A DNA stretch of 64,000 nt from Pseudomonas resinovorans NBRC 106553. GTDB taxonomy: Bacteria; Pseudomonadota; Gammaproteobacteria; Pseudomonadales; Pseudomonadaceae. The translations under genes were made by a program, and so were the position numbers. Shown here piece by piece: positions 36,400 through 44,794 of this stretch. Location of the stretch: the NCBI RefSeq assembly GCF_000412695.1, contig NC_021499.1, forward strand, positions 682,001 through 746,000. Direction: 5' to 3'. The notes under the pieces were generated by a model. It did not search any database and was not told the DNA's origin. It worked only from the letters and a program-made list of their open reading frames with translations. Each line of letters begins with the position of its first letter. Within the stretch, counting starts at the first letter, position 1.

Positions 36400-37062
36400 C
36401 TAAAGTTCGGCGATGACTCGGTACTCCGCCCCCAGTTCATCCGCCAGCTTGCGCGCCCGCCCCAGGCGCACCGGGCCGCCCTCGATATCCACCAGCAGCG
36501 TCGGGCAGCCCATCGGGTCCAGCGCCGGCCACTCCTTCAAACGCCCATCGGTGAGGATCAGCACCCGCTGCTCCTCCGCCGGCTTCTGCCGTTGCCGGCG
36601 CGTCAGCCACTGGGCGGATTGTTGCAGGGCCTCGATCAGCGGGGTGCCGCCACCGGCGCCTAGTTCGGCGAGCCAGTGGTGCAGGGCCGGGGAGGCCTTG
36701 CTGCCCTGCCACAGCCACTGCGGCTGGCGGCCGGTGGCGTGGAGCACGGCGAGGCGCGCACGCTGGCGGTAGGCGGTCTCGAAGACGCCGGCCAGCAGGC
36801 CTTTGGCCTGGGTTAGGGCGCCGTGGCGGCGGGTGGAGGCGGAGGCGTCCACCAGCACCAGCCAGAGTTCGTCGGGTTGCCGGCTGCGGGGCGCGCGGAT
36901 CAGGTCCGCAGCCTGGCGCGGGCGCCCGCGCAATAGCGTCGGCAACCATTGGATGGCGCCGGCGTTTCCGCTGCGGCGCGCACCGCTGCGGCCATTGCCG
37001 AGGGCGCCGGGCCTGGACCCCGCACCCGCCCCTGTGACCGTGCGCGGGCGGATGCTCAGGGC
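36400..37062 (-). CDS. VWA-domain part of the ChlD-type cobalt chelatase (probably made by -1 frameshift)
   Basis: The frame encodes a von Willebrand A domain with the MIDAS motif DASAS ([16 protein letters not shown]), [12 protein letters not shown] and [11 protein letters not shown]. The only conventional start in the 39 codons before residue MPTLLRG is a TTG at 36945, yet those codons ([33 protein letters not shown], given here only as content) look like coding sequence and continue back to the end of the ChlI frame, where a slippery heptamer lies. The likely product is a ~552-residue ChlI-VWA fusion acting with CobN in cobalt insertion. An independent protein from TTG 36945 (181 residues) is the alternative. 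Confidence 0.75.
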   Translation of the reverse strand, partial: ALSIRPRTVTGAGAGSRPGALGNGRSGARRSGNAGAIQWLPTLLRGRPRQAADLIRAPRSRQPDELWLVLVDASASTRRHGALTQAKGLLAGVFETAYRQRARLAVLHATGRQPQWLWQGSKASPALHHWLAELGAGGGTPLIEALQQSAQWLTRRQRQKPAEEQRVLILTDGRLKEWPALDPMGCPTLLVDIEGGPVRLGRARKLADELGAEYRVIAEL

Positions 37063-37068
37063 TTTTTT
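37026..37068 (-). promoter_or_regulatory. Candidate programmed -1 frameshift site
   Basis: On the minus strand the ChlI frame ends CCA AAA AAG CCC TGA. The heptamer A_AAA_AAG (37062-37068) is the same as in dnaX. Ten bases after it lies a stem CCGCCC/GGGCGG (37046-37051 with 37026-37031). The -1 frame reads straight into the VWA domain. Confidence 0.7.
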
Positions 37069-38057
37069 GGCCAGCGCGGCAACTCGCGTCGTTCACCCAT
37101 GGGCACGGTTTGCGCCGGTAGTTCGCCCCACTGGCCTTCGCCAGTGGACGGCTGGGACTGTGCGTTGGCGGACGGGGATTCCGGTGGCTGCGCGGCGGGC
37201 GGCGGGGTGTGGGTGCGGCGATGGGCGAGGGCGAAATGCTCGACGGCGTCGATGTCCTCGGCCTCGATGCGTTCGACGCCGCGCCAGGCGGCATGGGCGC
37301 GGGCGGCGCGCAGCCAGACCAGGTCGGCGCGCAGGCCGTCGACCCCGGCGGCGAAGCAGCGCTGGGCGATCTCGTCCAGGGCGGCATCGTCCAGGGGAAT
37401 GGCCGGCAGCCGCGCGCGGGCGTCCTGGCAGCGTTGTGCCAGGGCCTGCTGCAGGTTGCTCCAGCGGGCGAGGAACGCCTGCGGGTCGGTATCGAAGGCC
37501 AGTCGACGGCGAACGATCTCGGCGCGCTCGGCCGGTTGCGGCTGGCCGCCCTGCAGGACCTTGAGGCCGAAGCGGTCCAGCAGTTGCGGGCGCAGTTCGC
37601 CCTCTTCGGGGTTCATGGTGCCGATCAGCACGAAGCGCGCCGGATGCTGGTGGGAGATGCCATCGCGCTCCACCTGGTTGATGCCGCTGGCGGCCACGTC
37701 CAGCAGCAGGTCCACCAGGTGGTCGGGGAGCAGGTTCACTTCGTCTACGTAGAGCACGCCGCCGTGGGCCTTGGCCAGCACGCCCGGGGAGAAGCGTGCG
37801 CGACCTTCGCCGAGGGCCGCGTCCAGGTCGAGGGTGCCGACGATGCGTTCCTCACTGGCGCCCAGCGGCAGGGTGACGAAACTGGCGTCTTCCAGCAGGT
37901 CGGCGACGCCACGGGCCAGGGTGGACTTGGCCATGCCACGGGGGCCTTCGATCAGTACGCCGCCGATGGCGGGGTCGATGGCGGCGAGGCAGAGCGCCAA
38001 CTTCAGCTCGTCGGAAGCGACGACGGCGCTCAGTGGGAAATGGGGAAGCTCGGACAT
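37056..38057 (-). CDS. AAA+ magnesium/cobalt chelatase subunit, ChlI type
   Basis: 333-residue AAA+ ATPase of the ChlI/BchI class. Walker A is GPRGMAKST (38-46), Walker B VLYVDE (101-106), then [18 protein letters not shown] and [20 protein letters not shown] near 165 (sensor/arginine region). A proline-rich linker starts near 285, as between ChlI and VWA parts in ChlD proteins. It presumably powers cobalt insertion by CobN, because CobS and CobT are absent from the window. Frame ends two codons after a slippery heptamer. Confidence 0.92.
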   Translation of the reverse strand: MSELPHFPLSAVVASDELKLALCLAAIDPAIGGVLIEGPRGMAKSTLARGVADLLEDASFVTLPLGASEERIVGTLDLDAALGEGRARFSPGVLAKAHGGVLYVDEVNLLPDHLVDLLLDVAASGINQVERDGISHQHPARFVLIGTMNPEEGELRPQLLDRFGLKVLQGGQPQPAERAEIVRRRLAFDTDPQAFLARWSNLQQALAQRCQDARARLPAIPLDDAALDEIAQRCFAAGVDGLRADLVWLRAARAHAAWRGVERIEAEDIDAVEHFALAHRRTHTPPPAAQPPESPSANAQSQPSTGEGQWGELPAQTVPMGERRELPRWPKKP

Positions 38058-38125
38058 GGCTGGATCCTACGGACGCATGGCCCGCATGGTAGCGGAAGGG
38101 CGGTGTCGCCGATAGAAAACAGTGA

Positions 38126-38154
38126 TTGAACGGCGCGCGGCGATGCAGTAGGTT
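38126..38154 (+). promoter_or_regulatory. Promoter of the DAHP synthase leader
   Basis: TTGAAC (38126-38131) and TAGGTT (38149-38154) are spaced by 17 bases, about 27 bases before the first leader ATG. Confidence 0.55.
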
Positions 38155-38180
38155 AGCCAGCATTCGCTTTGGAGATCGTC

Positions 38181-38300
38181 ATGCCGCACCTCGCTTCCAC
38201 ATCGCTCATCGCTCGCCCGGCTCAAGCCCAGGCGCGTGTGCGTGTGGCCGCTGCAGCCAGCTATTTCTATGGGTATTGGTTTAGCCAAGGGCTGACCTGA
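38181..38300 (+). CDS. Aromatic-rich leader peptide of the DAHP synthase gene
   Basis: A 39-codon frame, MPHLASTSLIARPAQA then ending SYFYGYWFSQGLT, has GGAG eight bases before its ATG. Six of eight codons from 38262 to 38282 encode Tyr, Phe or Trp. The segment 38269-38276 can pair with 38300-38307, and a strong terminator follows at 38349. This is the design of a transcription attenuator that senses charged aromatic tRNAs in front of an aromatic-pathway gene. Confidence 0.8.
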   Translation: MPHLASTSLIARPAQAQARVRVAAAASYFYGYWFSQGLT

Positions 38301-38348
38301 TACCCATCAGGCGGCCCACTCCAGCAGGGTCGCCACCAAAGCTCCACG

Positions 38349-38386
38349 AAACCCCCGGTCGGCAACCCGACCGGGGGTTTTTGTTT
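38349..38386 (+). terminator. Attenuator/terminator between leader peptide and DAHP synthase
   Basis: A perfect 14-bp stem (38349-38362 with 38367-38380) around CAAC is followed by TTTTTGTTTT. It lies 49 bases after the leader peptide stop and 190 bases before the DAHP synthase ATG. Confidence 0.9.
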
Positions 38387-38427
38387 TCCGGCCCACAAGG
38401 CCAACAACCGACAGACAGGATCGCACC

Positions 38428-38529
38428 ATGATCAGCTACCGCACCTACCAGACCTATTACCGCAGCTCCGACTGGCGATTTAGCCGCTCTGCCAACGCCG
38501 CCATTCCCTTGCATCGAACACCCAGATAG
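38428..38529 (+). CDS. Second small aromatic-rich ORF before the DAHP synthase
   Basis: A 33-codon frame beginning MISYRTYQTYYRSSDWRF has AGGA eight bases upstream. It holds four Tyr, one Trp and one Phe in its first 18 codons. It lies beyond the attenuator and 42 bases before the enzyme start. No T-tailed hairpin follows it, so translational rather than transcriptional control would be expected. Confidence 0.6.
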   Translation: MISYRTYQTYYRSSDWRFSRSANAAIPLHRTPR

Positions 38530-38571
38530 CGCCGCGCGCGGATCGAGCCGCGCCGGCTGAGGACGCCAGTC

Positions 38572-39660
38572 ATGAATTCCCTGCAATCCGTTCTGCCCAC
38601 CGCCGTACAGCAACCGCTCCACGCCATCGCGCTGGAGGTTGCCCCATCTCGCCGCACCCAGCCACTGCCCACCCCCGCCGAACTGCGCCAGCGCCTGCCG
38701 CTGTCCCATGAGCTCGCCCGCCAGATCCGCGCCCAGCGCGAGGCCGTGCGTGCCGTGCTGGATGGCGAGGACGCGCGCCTGCTGGTGGTGGTCGGTCCCT
38801 GCTCCATCCACGATCCCGAGTCCGCCCTCGATTACGCCCGGCGCCTCGCCGCCCTGGCGCCCGAGGTGAGCGACCAGCTGCTGCTGGTGATGCGCGCCTA
38901 TGTCGAAAAGCCGCGTACCACCGTGGGCTGGAAAGGCCTGGTTTACGACCCGCACCTGGATGGCAGCGGCGACATGGCCGAGGGCCTGGCGCTGAGCCGC
39001 CGGCTGATGCTGGAGATGGCCGAACTGGGCCTGCCGGTGGCCACCGAGCTGCTGCAGCCGCTGGTGGCCGGCTACCTGGACGACCTGTTGAGCTGGGCCG
39101 CCATCGGCGCGCGCACCAGCGAATCGCAGATCCACCGCGAGATGGTCAGCGGCCTGGACCTGCCGGTGGGCTTCAAGAACGGAACCGACGGCAGCCTCGG
39201 CATTGCCACCGACGCCATGCGCTCGGCCGCCCATGCCCACCAGCACTTCGGCATCGATGTGCAGGGTCGCCCGGCGCTGGTGGAGACCGCCGGCAACGCG
39301 GATACCCACCTGGTGCTGCGTGGCGGCCACCAGGGGCCGAACTTCGATGCGGCCAGTGTCCAGGCGGCTCGTGCCGGGCTGGAGAAACTGGGCATCGCGC
39401 CGCGCATCCTGGTGGATTGCAGCCACGCCAACAGTGGCAAGGACCCGCTGCGCCAGCCGGCGGTGCTGGAGGACGTGATCGCCCAGCGCCTGGCGGGACA
39501 GGATGCGTTGCGCGGGGTGATGCTCGAGAGCCACCTGTTCGACGGCGCCCAGTCGCTGTCCTGCGACCTGCGCTACGGCGTGTCGATCACCGATGGCTGC
39601 CTGGGCTGGGCTGGCACCGAGGCCATCCTGCGGGAGGCGGCGGCGCGGTTGCGGGGGTAG
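38572..39660 (+). CDS. 3-deoxy-7-phosphoheptulonate (DAHP) synthase, class I
   Basis: 362-residue AroF/G/H-type enzyme joining phosphoenolpyruvate and erythrose-4-phosphate, the first step of aromatic synthesis (EC 2.5.1.54). Landmarks are VVGPCSIHDPESALDYARRL near residue 75, RAYVEKPRTTVGWKGL near 105, GARTSESQIHREMVSGL near 180, GFKNGTDG near 200, LRGG near 245 and DCSHANSGK near 283. It interrupts the cobalamin block as a comparable gene does in P. aeruginosa. Leader peptides suggest control by aromatic amino-acid supply. Confidence 0.95.
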   Translation: MNSLQSVLPTAVQQPLHAIALEVAPSRRTQPLPTPAELRQRLPLSHELARQIRAQREAVRAVLDGEDARLLVVVGPCSIHDPESALDYARRLAALAPEVSDQLLLVMRAYVEKPRTTVGWKGLVYDPHLDGSGDMAEGLALSRRLMLEMAELGLPVATELLQPLVAGYLDDLLSWAAIGARTSESQIHREMVSGLDLPVGFKNGTDGSLGIATDAMRSAAHAHQHFGIDVQGRPALVETAGNADTHLVLRGGHQGPNFDAASVQAARAGLEKLGIAPRILVDCSHANSGKDPLRQPAVLEDVIAQRLAGQDALRGVMLESHLFDGAQSLSCDLRYGVSITDGCLGWAGTEAILREAAARLRG

Positions 39661-39665
39661 GCTCC

Positions 39666-39750
39666 TGTAGGTTGGGTAGAGCCTGCGAAACCCAACGCGC
39701 GGGCTCAACTCTGAAACGTTGGGCTTCGCTGCGCTCTGCGTCAACCTACT
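39666..39750. repeat. Family A intergenic palindrome, copy 4
   Basis: About 85 bases from TGTAGGTTGGGTAGAGCC to GTCAACCTACT, between the convergent DAHP synthase and cobN genes. It overlaps the cobN TAG stop (39746-39748). Confidence 0.85.
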
Positions 39751-42700
39751 GCTCTTCGCTGTCGAGCAACAGGTTCTCGATGGCCTCGCGGTAGTCGCCG
39801 GGGTTTTCCCAGAGGCCGCGCTGCTGGGCTTCCAACAGGCGCTCGGCGATATCGCGCAGGGCCTCGGGGTTGTGCTGGCGGATGAACTCGCGGGTGTCGT
39901 GGTCCAGCAGGTAGGCATCGGCCAGCAGTTGGTACTGGTGGTCGTCCACCAGTTGGCTGGTGGCGTCGAAGGCGAACAGGTAGTCCACGGTGGCGGCCAG
40001 TTCGAAGGCGCCCTTGTAGCCGTGGCGCTTCATCCCGGCGATCCATTTGGGGTTGGCCGCCCGTGAGCGCACCACCCGCGCCAGTTCTTCCTTGAGCGAG
40101 CGGATACGCGGCAGGTCCGGCTGGCTGTGGTCGCCGTGGTAGCTGGCGACCCGCTCGCCGCGCAGGGTTTCGGCGGCGGCGAGCATGCCGCCCTGGAACT
40201 GGTAGTAGTCGTTGGAATCGAGAATGTCGTGCTCGCGGTTGTCCTGGTTCTGCAGCACCGCCTGCAGCCGTTGCAGGCGCTGGGCGAAGCGCTCCCGTGC
40301 CGGGGTGCCGTCGTTCTTCGCGCCGTAGGCGTAGCCACCCCAGTTGAGGTAGACCTCGGCCAGCTCGGCGCGGTCCTGCCACTGGCGTTCCTCGATGGCG
40401 CCCTGTACGCCGGCGCCATAAGCGCCAGGCTGGGCGCCGAACACCCGCCAACCGGCTTGCAGGCGCGCATCCTCGATGGCCAGGCCGTCCGCGGCCAGGC
40501 GCGCGCTTTCCTGTTTCACCCGTGCGGCCAGGGGGTTCATGTCGTCGGGTTCGTCCAGTTCGGCGACCGCTTGCACGGCGGCGTCGAACAGGCGGATGAG
40601 GTTGGCGAAGGCGTCGCGGAAGAAGCCCGACACCCGCAGGGTCACGTCCACCCGTGGGCGATCCAGCAGCGACAGCGGCAGGATCTCGAAGTCTTCCACC
40701 CGCTGGCTGCCGGCCTGCCACACCGGGCGCACGCCCATCAGTGCCAGGGCCTGGGCGATGTCGTCGCCGCCGGTGCGCATGGTGGCGGTGCCCCACACGG
40801 AAATGCCCAGCTGGCGCAGGTGGTCGCCCTGGTCCTGCAGGTGGCGTTCCAGCAGCAGGCTGGAGGACTGGAAGCCCAGGCGCCAGGCGGTGGGCGTGGG
40901 CAGGTTGCGCACGTCCACGGTGAAGAAGTTGCGCCCGGTGGGCAGTACGTCGAGGCGCCCTCGACTGGGTGCGCCGCTGGGGCCGGGGGGGACGAAGCGG
41001 CCGTCCAGCGCCGCCAGTACGCCGCCGATCTCGGACGCGCCGCAGGCGTCCAGGGTGGGCGCGATGACACGGCGCAGGCTGTGGATAACCCCATCGCTGG
41101 CGGGCCCGAGGGAGCCGAAGTCCAGGGTCTCGATCAGCCCCATGGCCAGCAGCTCGAGGCGCTCGCGGGTATCGCCATTGCTGCGCCAGGGTTCGTCGCT
41201 GATGGCTTCCAGCAGCATCGGGCGCGGGCCTTCCCAGGGCTCGGCCCAGGCCAGGTCCAGCGGGTCGGCGCCAAGGCCGAGGTCGCTGGCCAGGGCGCGC
41301 AGCAGGCTGGCGTTGGCGCCCTTGCCATCGCCACGGGGGATGCGTACCAGGGACAGCAGGGTGTCGTTGCGCAGGCGTCCGACCGGGGATTCGCCGAACA
41401 CGTGCAGGCCGTCGCGGATCTGCGACTCCTTGAGGTCGCAGAGGTAGGCGTCCAGTTGTGGCAGCCAGCTGTCCGCGTCGTCATTGAGGCTGAGGTCGAG
41501 CTCGCGGTCGAGGGCGGTGGCTTTCACCAGCTCGAGGATTTCCCCGCGCAGTTGCACGGCGCGGCGCGGGTCCAGCAGGGAGGCGTCGTAATACTCGTCG
41601 GCCAGGCGCTCCAGGTCGCGCAGCGGGCCGTAGTTTTCCGCGCGGGTCAGCGGTGGCATCAGGTGGTCGATGATCACCGCCTGGGCGCGGCGCTTGGCCT
41701 GGGCGCCTTCGCCGGGGTCGTTGACGATGAAGGGGTAGATGTTCGGCAACGGGCCCATGACCGCATCCGGCCAGCACTCGGCGGACAGCCCCACGCCCTT
41801 GCCCGGCAGCCACTCCAGGTTGCCGTGCTTGCCCACGTGGATCAGCGCGTCGGCGGCGAACACCTCGCGCAGCCAGAAATAGAAGGCCAGGTAGCCATGG
41901 GGCGGCACCAGGTCGGCGTCGTGGTAGATGGCCGCCGGGTCCAGCTGGTAGCCCCGCGCCGGCTGGATGCCGACGAAGGCCAGGCCGAAACGCAGGCCGG
42001 CCACCATCATGCGACCGCCACGGAACATCGGGTCCTGCTGCGGTTCGCCCCAGCGCTCCGTCACCGCGCGCTGGTTGGCCTCGGGCAGGCGGGCGAAGCA
42101 GGCGAGGTAGTCGGCCAGCGCCAGGCTCTGGGCGCAGGGCCGCGCGTCCAGGCTGTCGAGGTCGTTGCTGACCCCGCCCAGCAGGCTGTGGATAAGTGCC
42201 GTGCCGCTGTCCGGCAGGCCGGCGACGGGATAACCCTCGGCTTCCAGGGCGCGGAGGATGTTCAGCGCGGCGGCCGGGGTGTCCAGGCCCACGCCGTTGC
42301 CGATGCGGCCGTCGCGGGTCGGGTAGTTGGCCAGGATCAGCGCCACGCGCTTGTCGGCGTTGGCCTTGCTCGCCAGCGCGCACCAGCGTCGCGCCAGCGC
42401 GGCGACGAAGTCCATGCGCTCGCGGTGCGGCAGGTAGCAGACCACGTCGCTCTGGCTGCGCTCGCTGCGCCAGGCCAGGCCCTTGAAGCTGATGGGGCGG
42501 GTGATGATGCGCCCATCCAGTTCCGGTAGGGCGATGTGTATGGCCAGGTCGCGCGGGCCCAGGCCTTGTGGGTTGGCTTCCCAGAGCGGCTGGTTGTCCA
42601 GGGAGCAGATGGCCTGCAGCACCGGGATATCGCGACGGAAGGGGCGCAGGGCGGGGGCCTCGGGGTTCGACTGGGCGAACCCCGTGGTGTTGATGATCAG

Positions 42701-43480
42701 CGCCGCGTCGGCGGCGTCCAGCCAGTCTTCCACCGCCACCAGGCAGGCGGCTTCCTTGAGGCTGGCGACGGCGATGGGCAGGGGATTGAGGCCCTGGGCG
42801 GCCAGGCGTGTGCAGAACTCGTCGATGAAGGCGGTGTTCGCCGCCTGCAGGTGGGTGCGGTAGAAGAGCAGGGCTGCCACGGGCCGATCGGGCTGCCATT
42901 CGGCCCGCCAGTGTTCCAGGCCAGCCGGGCGAATGCGCGGGTGGTACAGGGTGACCCGGGGCAGGGTCTGGGGCTCGCGCCAGGGGTAGTCGCGGCCCAG
43001 CCCCTGGCTGGCCAGGTAGTTGAACAATTGCCGGGCGTTGTCCATGCCGCCCTGGCGCAGGTACTGCCAGAGGCGCTCGGCCTGCTCGGCCGGGACATTG
43101 CACAGGCCGGCCAGCTCCGGGTCGGGGCGGTCGTCGCCGGGCACCAGGATCAGGGTCGCACCGCATTCGGCCAGGGCCACCAGTTGCTCGATGCCGTAGC
43201 GCCAATAGCCGACGCCGCCATGCACCGAAACGAGGATGACCTTGGCGTGCCGCAGCACCTCGTCGACGTAGAGGTCCACCGAGGCGTGGTTCTGCAGCTG
43301 CATGGGGTTGGCCAGGCGCAGGCTCGGGTAGTCCTCGGGCAGCTCGCGGGCGGCCTCGGCCAGCAAAGCCAGGTGGGAATCGCCGCTGCAGAGGATCACC
43401 AGCTCGGCGGGCGTCTGGGCCAGGTGGGCGATGCCGTCGTCGGGGACGAAGCCGCCGGGTTGGGTGCGTAGCAGGTGCAT
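39746..43480 (-). CDS. cobN: Cobaltochelatase large subunit
   Basis: 1244-residue CobN/ChlH-family protein that binds hydrogenobyrinate a,c-diamide and inserts cobalt (EC 6.6.1.2). Family landmarks are SVHGGVGYWRYGIEQL near residue 90, LANYPTRDGRIGNGVGLDTP near 400, HVGKHGNLEWLPGKGVGLS near 560, PFIVNDPGEGAQAKRR near 595, and WGGYAYGAKNDGTPARERF and the tail NPKWIAGMKRHGYKGAFELAATVDYLF near the end. ATG 43480 gives normal length and has a GAGAGGG Shine-Dalgarno. It is downstream of cobW, separated by two repeats. Confidence 0.97.
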   Translation of the reverse strand: MHLLRTQPGGFVPDDGIAHLAQTPAELVILCSGDSHLALLAEAARELPEDYPSLRLANPMQLQNHASVDLYVDEVLRHAKVILVSVHGGVGYWRYGIEQLVALAECGATLILVPGDDRPDPELAGLCNVPAEQAERLWQYLRQGGMDNARQLFNYLASQGLGRDYPWREPQTLPRVTLYHPRIRPAGLEHWRAEWQPDRPVAALLFYRTHLQAANTAFIDEFCTRLAAQGLNPLPIAVASLKEAACLVAVEDWLDAADAALIINTTGFAQSNPEAPALRPFRRDIPVLQAICSLDNQPLWEANPQGLGPRDLAIHIALPELDGRIITRPISFKGLAWRSERSQSDVVCYLPHRERMDFVAALARRWCALASKANADKRVALILANYPTRDGRIGNGVGLDTPAAALNILRALEAEGYPVAGLPDSGTALIHSLLGGVSNDLDSLDARPCAQSLALADYLACFARLPEANQRAVTERWGEPQQDPMFRGGRMMVAGLRFGLAFVGIQPARGYQLDPAAIYHDADLVPPHGYLAFYFWLREVFAADALIHVGKHGNLEWLPGKGVGLSAECWPDAVMGPLPNIYPFIVNDPGEGAQAKRRAQAVIIDHLMPPLTRAENYGPLRDLERLADEYYDASLLDPRRAVQLRGEILELVKATALDRELDLSLNDDADSWLPQLDAYLCDLKESQIRDGLHVFGESPVGRLRNDTLLSLVRIPRGDGKGANASLLRALASDLGLGADPLDLAWAEPWEGPRPMLLEAISDEPWRSNGDTRERLELLAMGLIETLDFGSLGPASDGVIHSLRRVIAPTLDACGASEIGGVLAALDGRFVPPGPSGAPSRGRLDVLPTGRNFFTVDVRNLPTPTAWRLGFQSSSLLLERHLQDQGDHLRQLGISVWGTATMRTGGDDIAQALALMGVRPVWQAGSQRVEDFEILPLSLLDRPRVDVTLRVSGFFRDAFANLIRLFDAAVQAVAELDEPDDMNPLAARVKQESARLAADGLAIEDARLQAGWRVFGAQPGAYGAGVQGAIEERQWQDRAELAEVYLNWGGYAYGAKNDGTPARERFAQRLQRLQAVLQNQDNREHDILDSNDYYQFQGGMLAAAETLRGERVASYHGDHSQPDLPRIRSLKEELARVVRSRAANPKWIAGMKRHGYKGAFELAATVDYLFAFDATSQLVDDHQYQLLADAYLLDHDTREFIRQHNPEALRDIAERLLEAQQRGLWENPGDYREAIENLLLDSEEQ

Positions 43481-43499
43481 GGCGGGACCCTCTCCCCAA

Positions 43500-43521
43500 C
43501 CCTCTCCCTGAAGGGAGAGGG
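43500..43521. repeat. Short C/T-rich palindrome before cobN
   Basis: CCCTCTCCC and GGGAGAGGG (43500-43508 with 43513-43521) form a perfect 9-bp stem. A further TCTCCCC copy next to it is the complement of the cobN Shine-Dalgarno region, so the element can affect cobN translation. Confidence 0.65.
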
Positions 43522-43557
43522 GCCAGTTCGGTGCGTGCGGTCGTGGCTGGGTGGCTC

Positions 43558-43630
43558 CGTAGGATGGGTTGAGCGAAGCGATACCCATCGATATCGCATC
43601 GTGGGTATCGCAGGCTCAACCCACCCTACG
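43558..43630. repeat. Family A intergenic palindrome, copy 5
   Basis: About 73 bases from CGTAGGATGGGTTGAGCG to CTCAACCCACCCTACG, nearly the same as the copy at 20279. It fills the cobW-cobN gap. Confidence 0.85.
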
Positions 43631-43638
43631 GTCGTGGG

Positions 43639-44691
43639 TCAGGCCAGCGCCGTGCGCAGTTCGTTGGCGATGGCGGCCTGGTCCAGTTCCTGGCCGATCA
43701 CCACCAGGCGGGTGCCACGGGTTTCGTCTTGCAGCCACTTGCGGTCGAAGTGCTTGTCGAAGCGCTTGCCCACGCCCTGGATCAGCAGGCGCATGGGCTT
43801 GCCGGGGATGGCGGCGAAGCCCTTGATGCGCAGGATGGCGTGGTGCTCCACCAGTTGGCCGAGGGCTTCGAGCAGGGCGCCTTCGGCCACTTCCGGCAGG
43901 TCGAGGTGGAAGGAGTCGAACTCGTCGTGGTCGTGGTCCTCGTGGCCTTCGTGGTCATGGTGGGTGGGGCGGCTGTCGATGTGCAGCTCGGCCTCGGCGT
44001 TCAGGCCCAGCAGGATGTCCAGCGGCAGCTTGCCGCTGCTGGCTTCGATGATCTTCACCGCCGGCGGCAGCTCCTCGGCCACCTCGGCGCGCACGGCGGC
44101 CAGGGCGTCGGCGTCGAGCAGGTCGGCCTTGTTCAGTACCACCAGGTCGGCGCTGGCCAGCTGGTCCTCGAACAGCTCGTGCAGGGGGGATTCGTGGTCG
44201 AGGTTCGGGTCCTGGCGGCGCTGTTCGTCCACCTGCTCGGGGTGGGCGGCGAAGGTGCCGGCGGCCACGGCCGGGCTGTCGACCACGGTGATCACCGCGT
44301 CGACGGTGCAGGCATTGCGGATTTCCGGCCACTGGAAGGCCTGCACCAGGGGCTTGGGCAGGGCCAGGCCGGAGGTCTCGATGAGGATCTGGTCGAGGTC
44401 GCCGCGACGGGCCACCAGCTCGCGCATCACCGGGAAGAACTCTTCCTGCACGGTGCAGCACAGGCAGCCGTTGGCCAGCTCGAAGACACGGCCCATGGCT
44501 TCTTCTTCGCTGCAGCCGATGCTGCATTGCTTGAGGATTTCGCCGTCGATGCCCAGCTCGCCGAACTCGTTGACGATCACCGCGATGCGGCGGCCCTGGG
44601 CGTTGTCCAGCATGTGGCGGAGCAGGGTGGTCTTACCGGCGCCGAGGAAGCCGGTGACGATGGTGACGGGGAGTTTGGCCAGGGTTTTCAT
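43639..44691 (-). CDS. cobW: CobW-type metal chaperone GTPase
   Basis: 350-residue G3E-family GTPase, a cobalt chaperone for the chelatase. Walker A is GFLGAGKTT (14-22), the metal site CLCC at 76-79, and the guanine motif NKAD lies near 180. A His/Asp-rich stretch (HHDHEGHEDHDHDEFDSFH) near 240-260 precedes the C-terminal domain. ATG 44691 (MKTLAKLPVTIV) is preferred to an upstream in-frame start inside the leader. It is the first gene behind a cobalamin riboswitch. Confidence 0.94.
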   Translation of the reverse strand: MKTLAKLPVTIVTGFLGAGKTTLLRHMLDNAQGRRIAVIVNEFGELGIDGEILKQCSIGCSEEEAMGRVFELANGCLCCTVQEEFFPVMRELVARRGDLDQILIETSGLALPKPLVQAFQWPEIRNACTVDAVITVVDSPAVAAGTFAAHPEQVDEQRRQDPNLDHESPLHELFEDQLASADLVVLNKADLLDADALAAVRAEVAEELPPAVKIIEASSGKLPLDILLGLNAEAELHIDSRPTHHDHEGHEDHDHDEFDSFHLDLPEVAEGALLEALGQLVEHHAILRIKGFAAIPGKPMRLLIQGVGKRFDKHFDRKWLQDETRGTRLVVIGQELDQAAIANELRTALA

Positions 44692-44794
44692 GCGCGCCTC
44701 TGCGTGGTCGGTCGGCGGGCATGACGAACGCAGCGGGACTCGGCCCGCGCAACGGATTCGCCACCGGATCACCCCGCCCGGTTGTCTGGAATAT

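Noticed and set aside
36400..36945. VWA frame as a pseudogene
   Set aside because: It is intact to its stop and has a good MIDAS motif; the missing start is better explained by frameshifting or the TTG.
38340..38390. Terminator as the end of an upstream gene
   Set aside because: The upstream gene is on the other strand; only the leader peptide precedes it, so attenuation is the better reading.
40127..42529. An 800-codon plus-strand frame opposite cobN
   Set aside because: Antisense shadow of a conserved chelatase subunit; no Shine-Dalgarno or domain.
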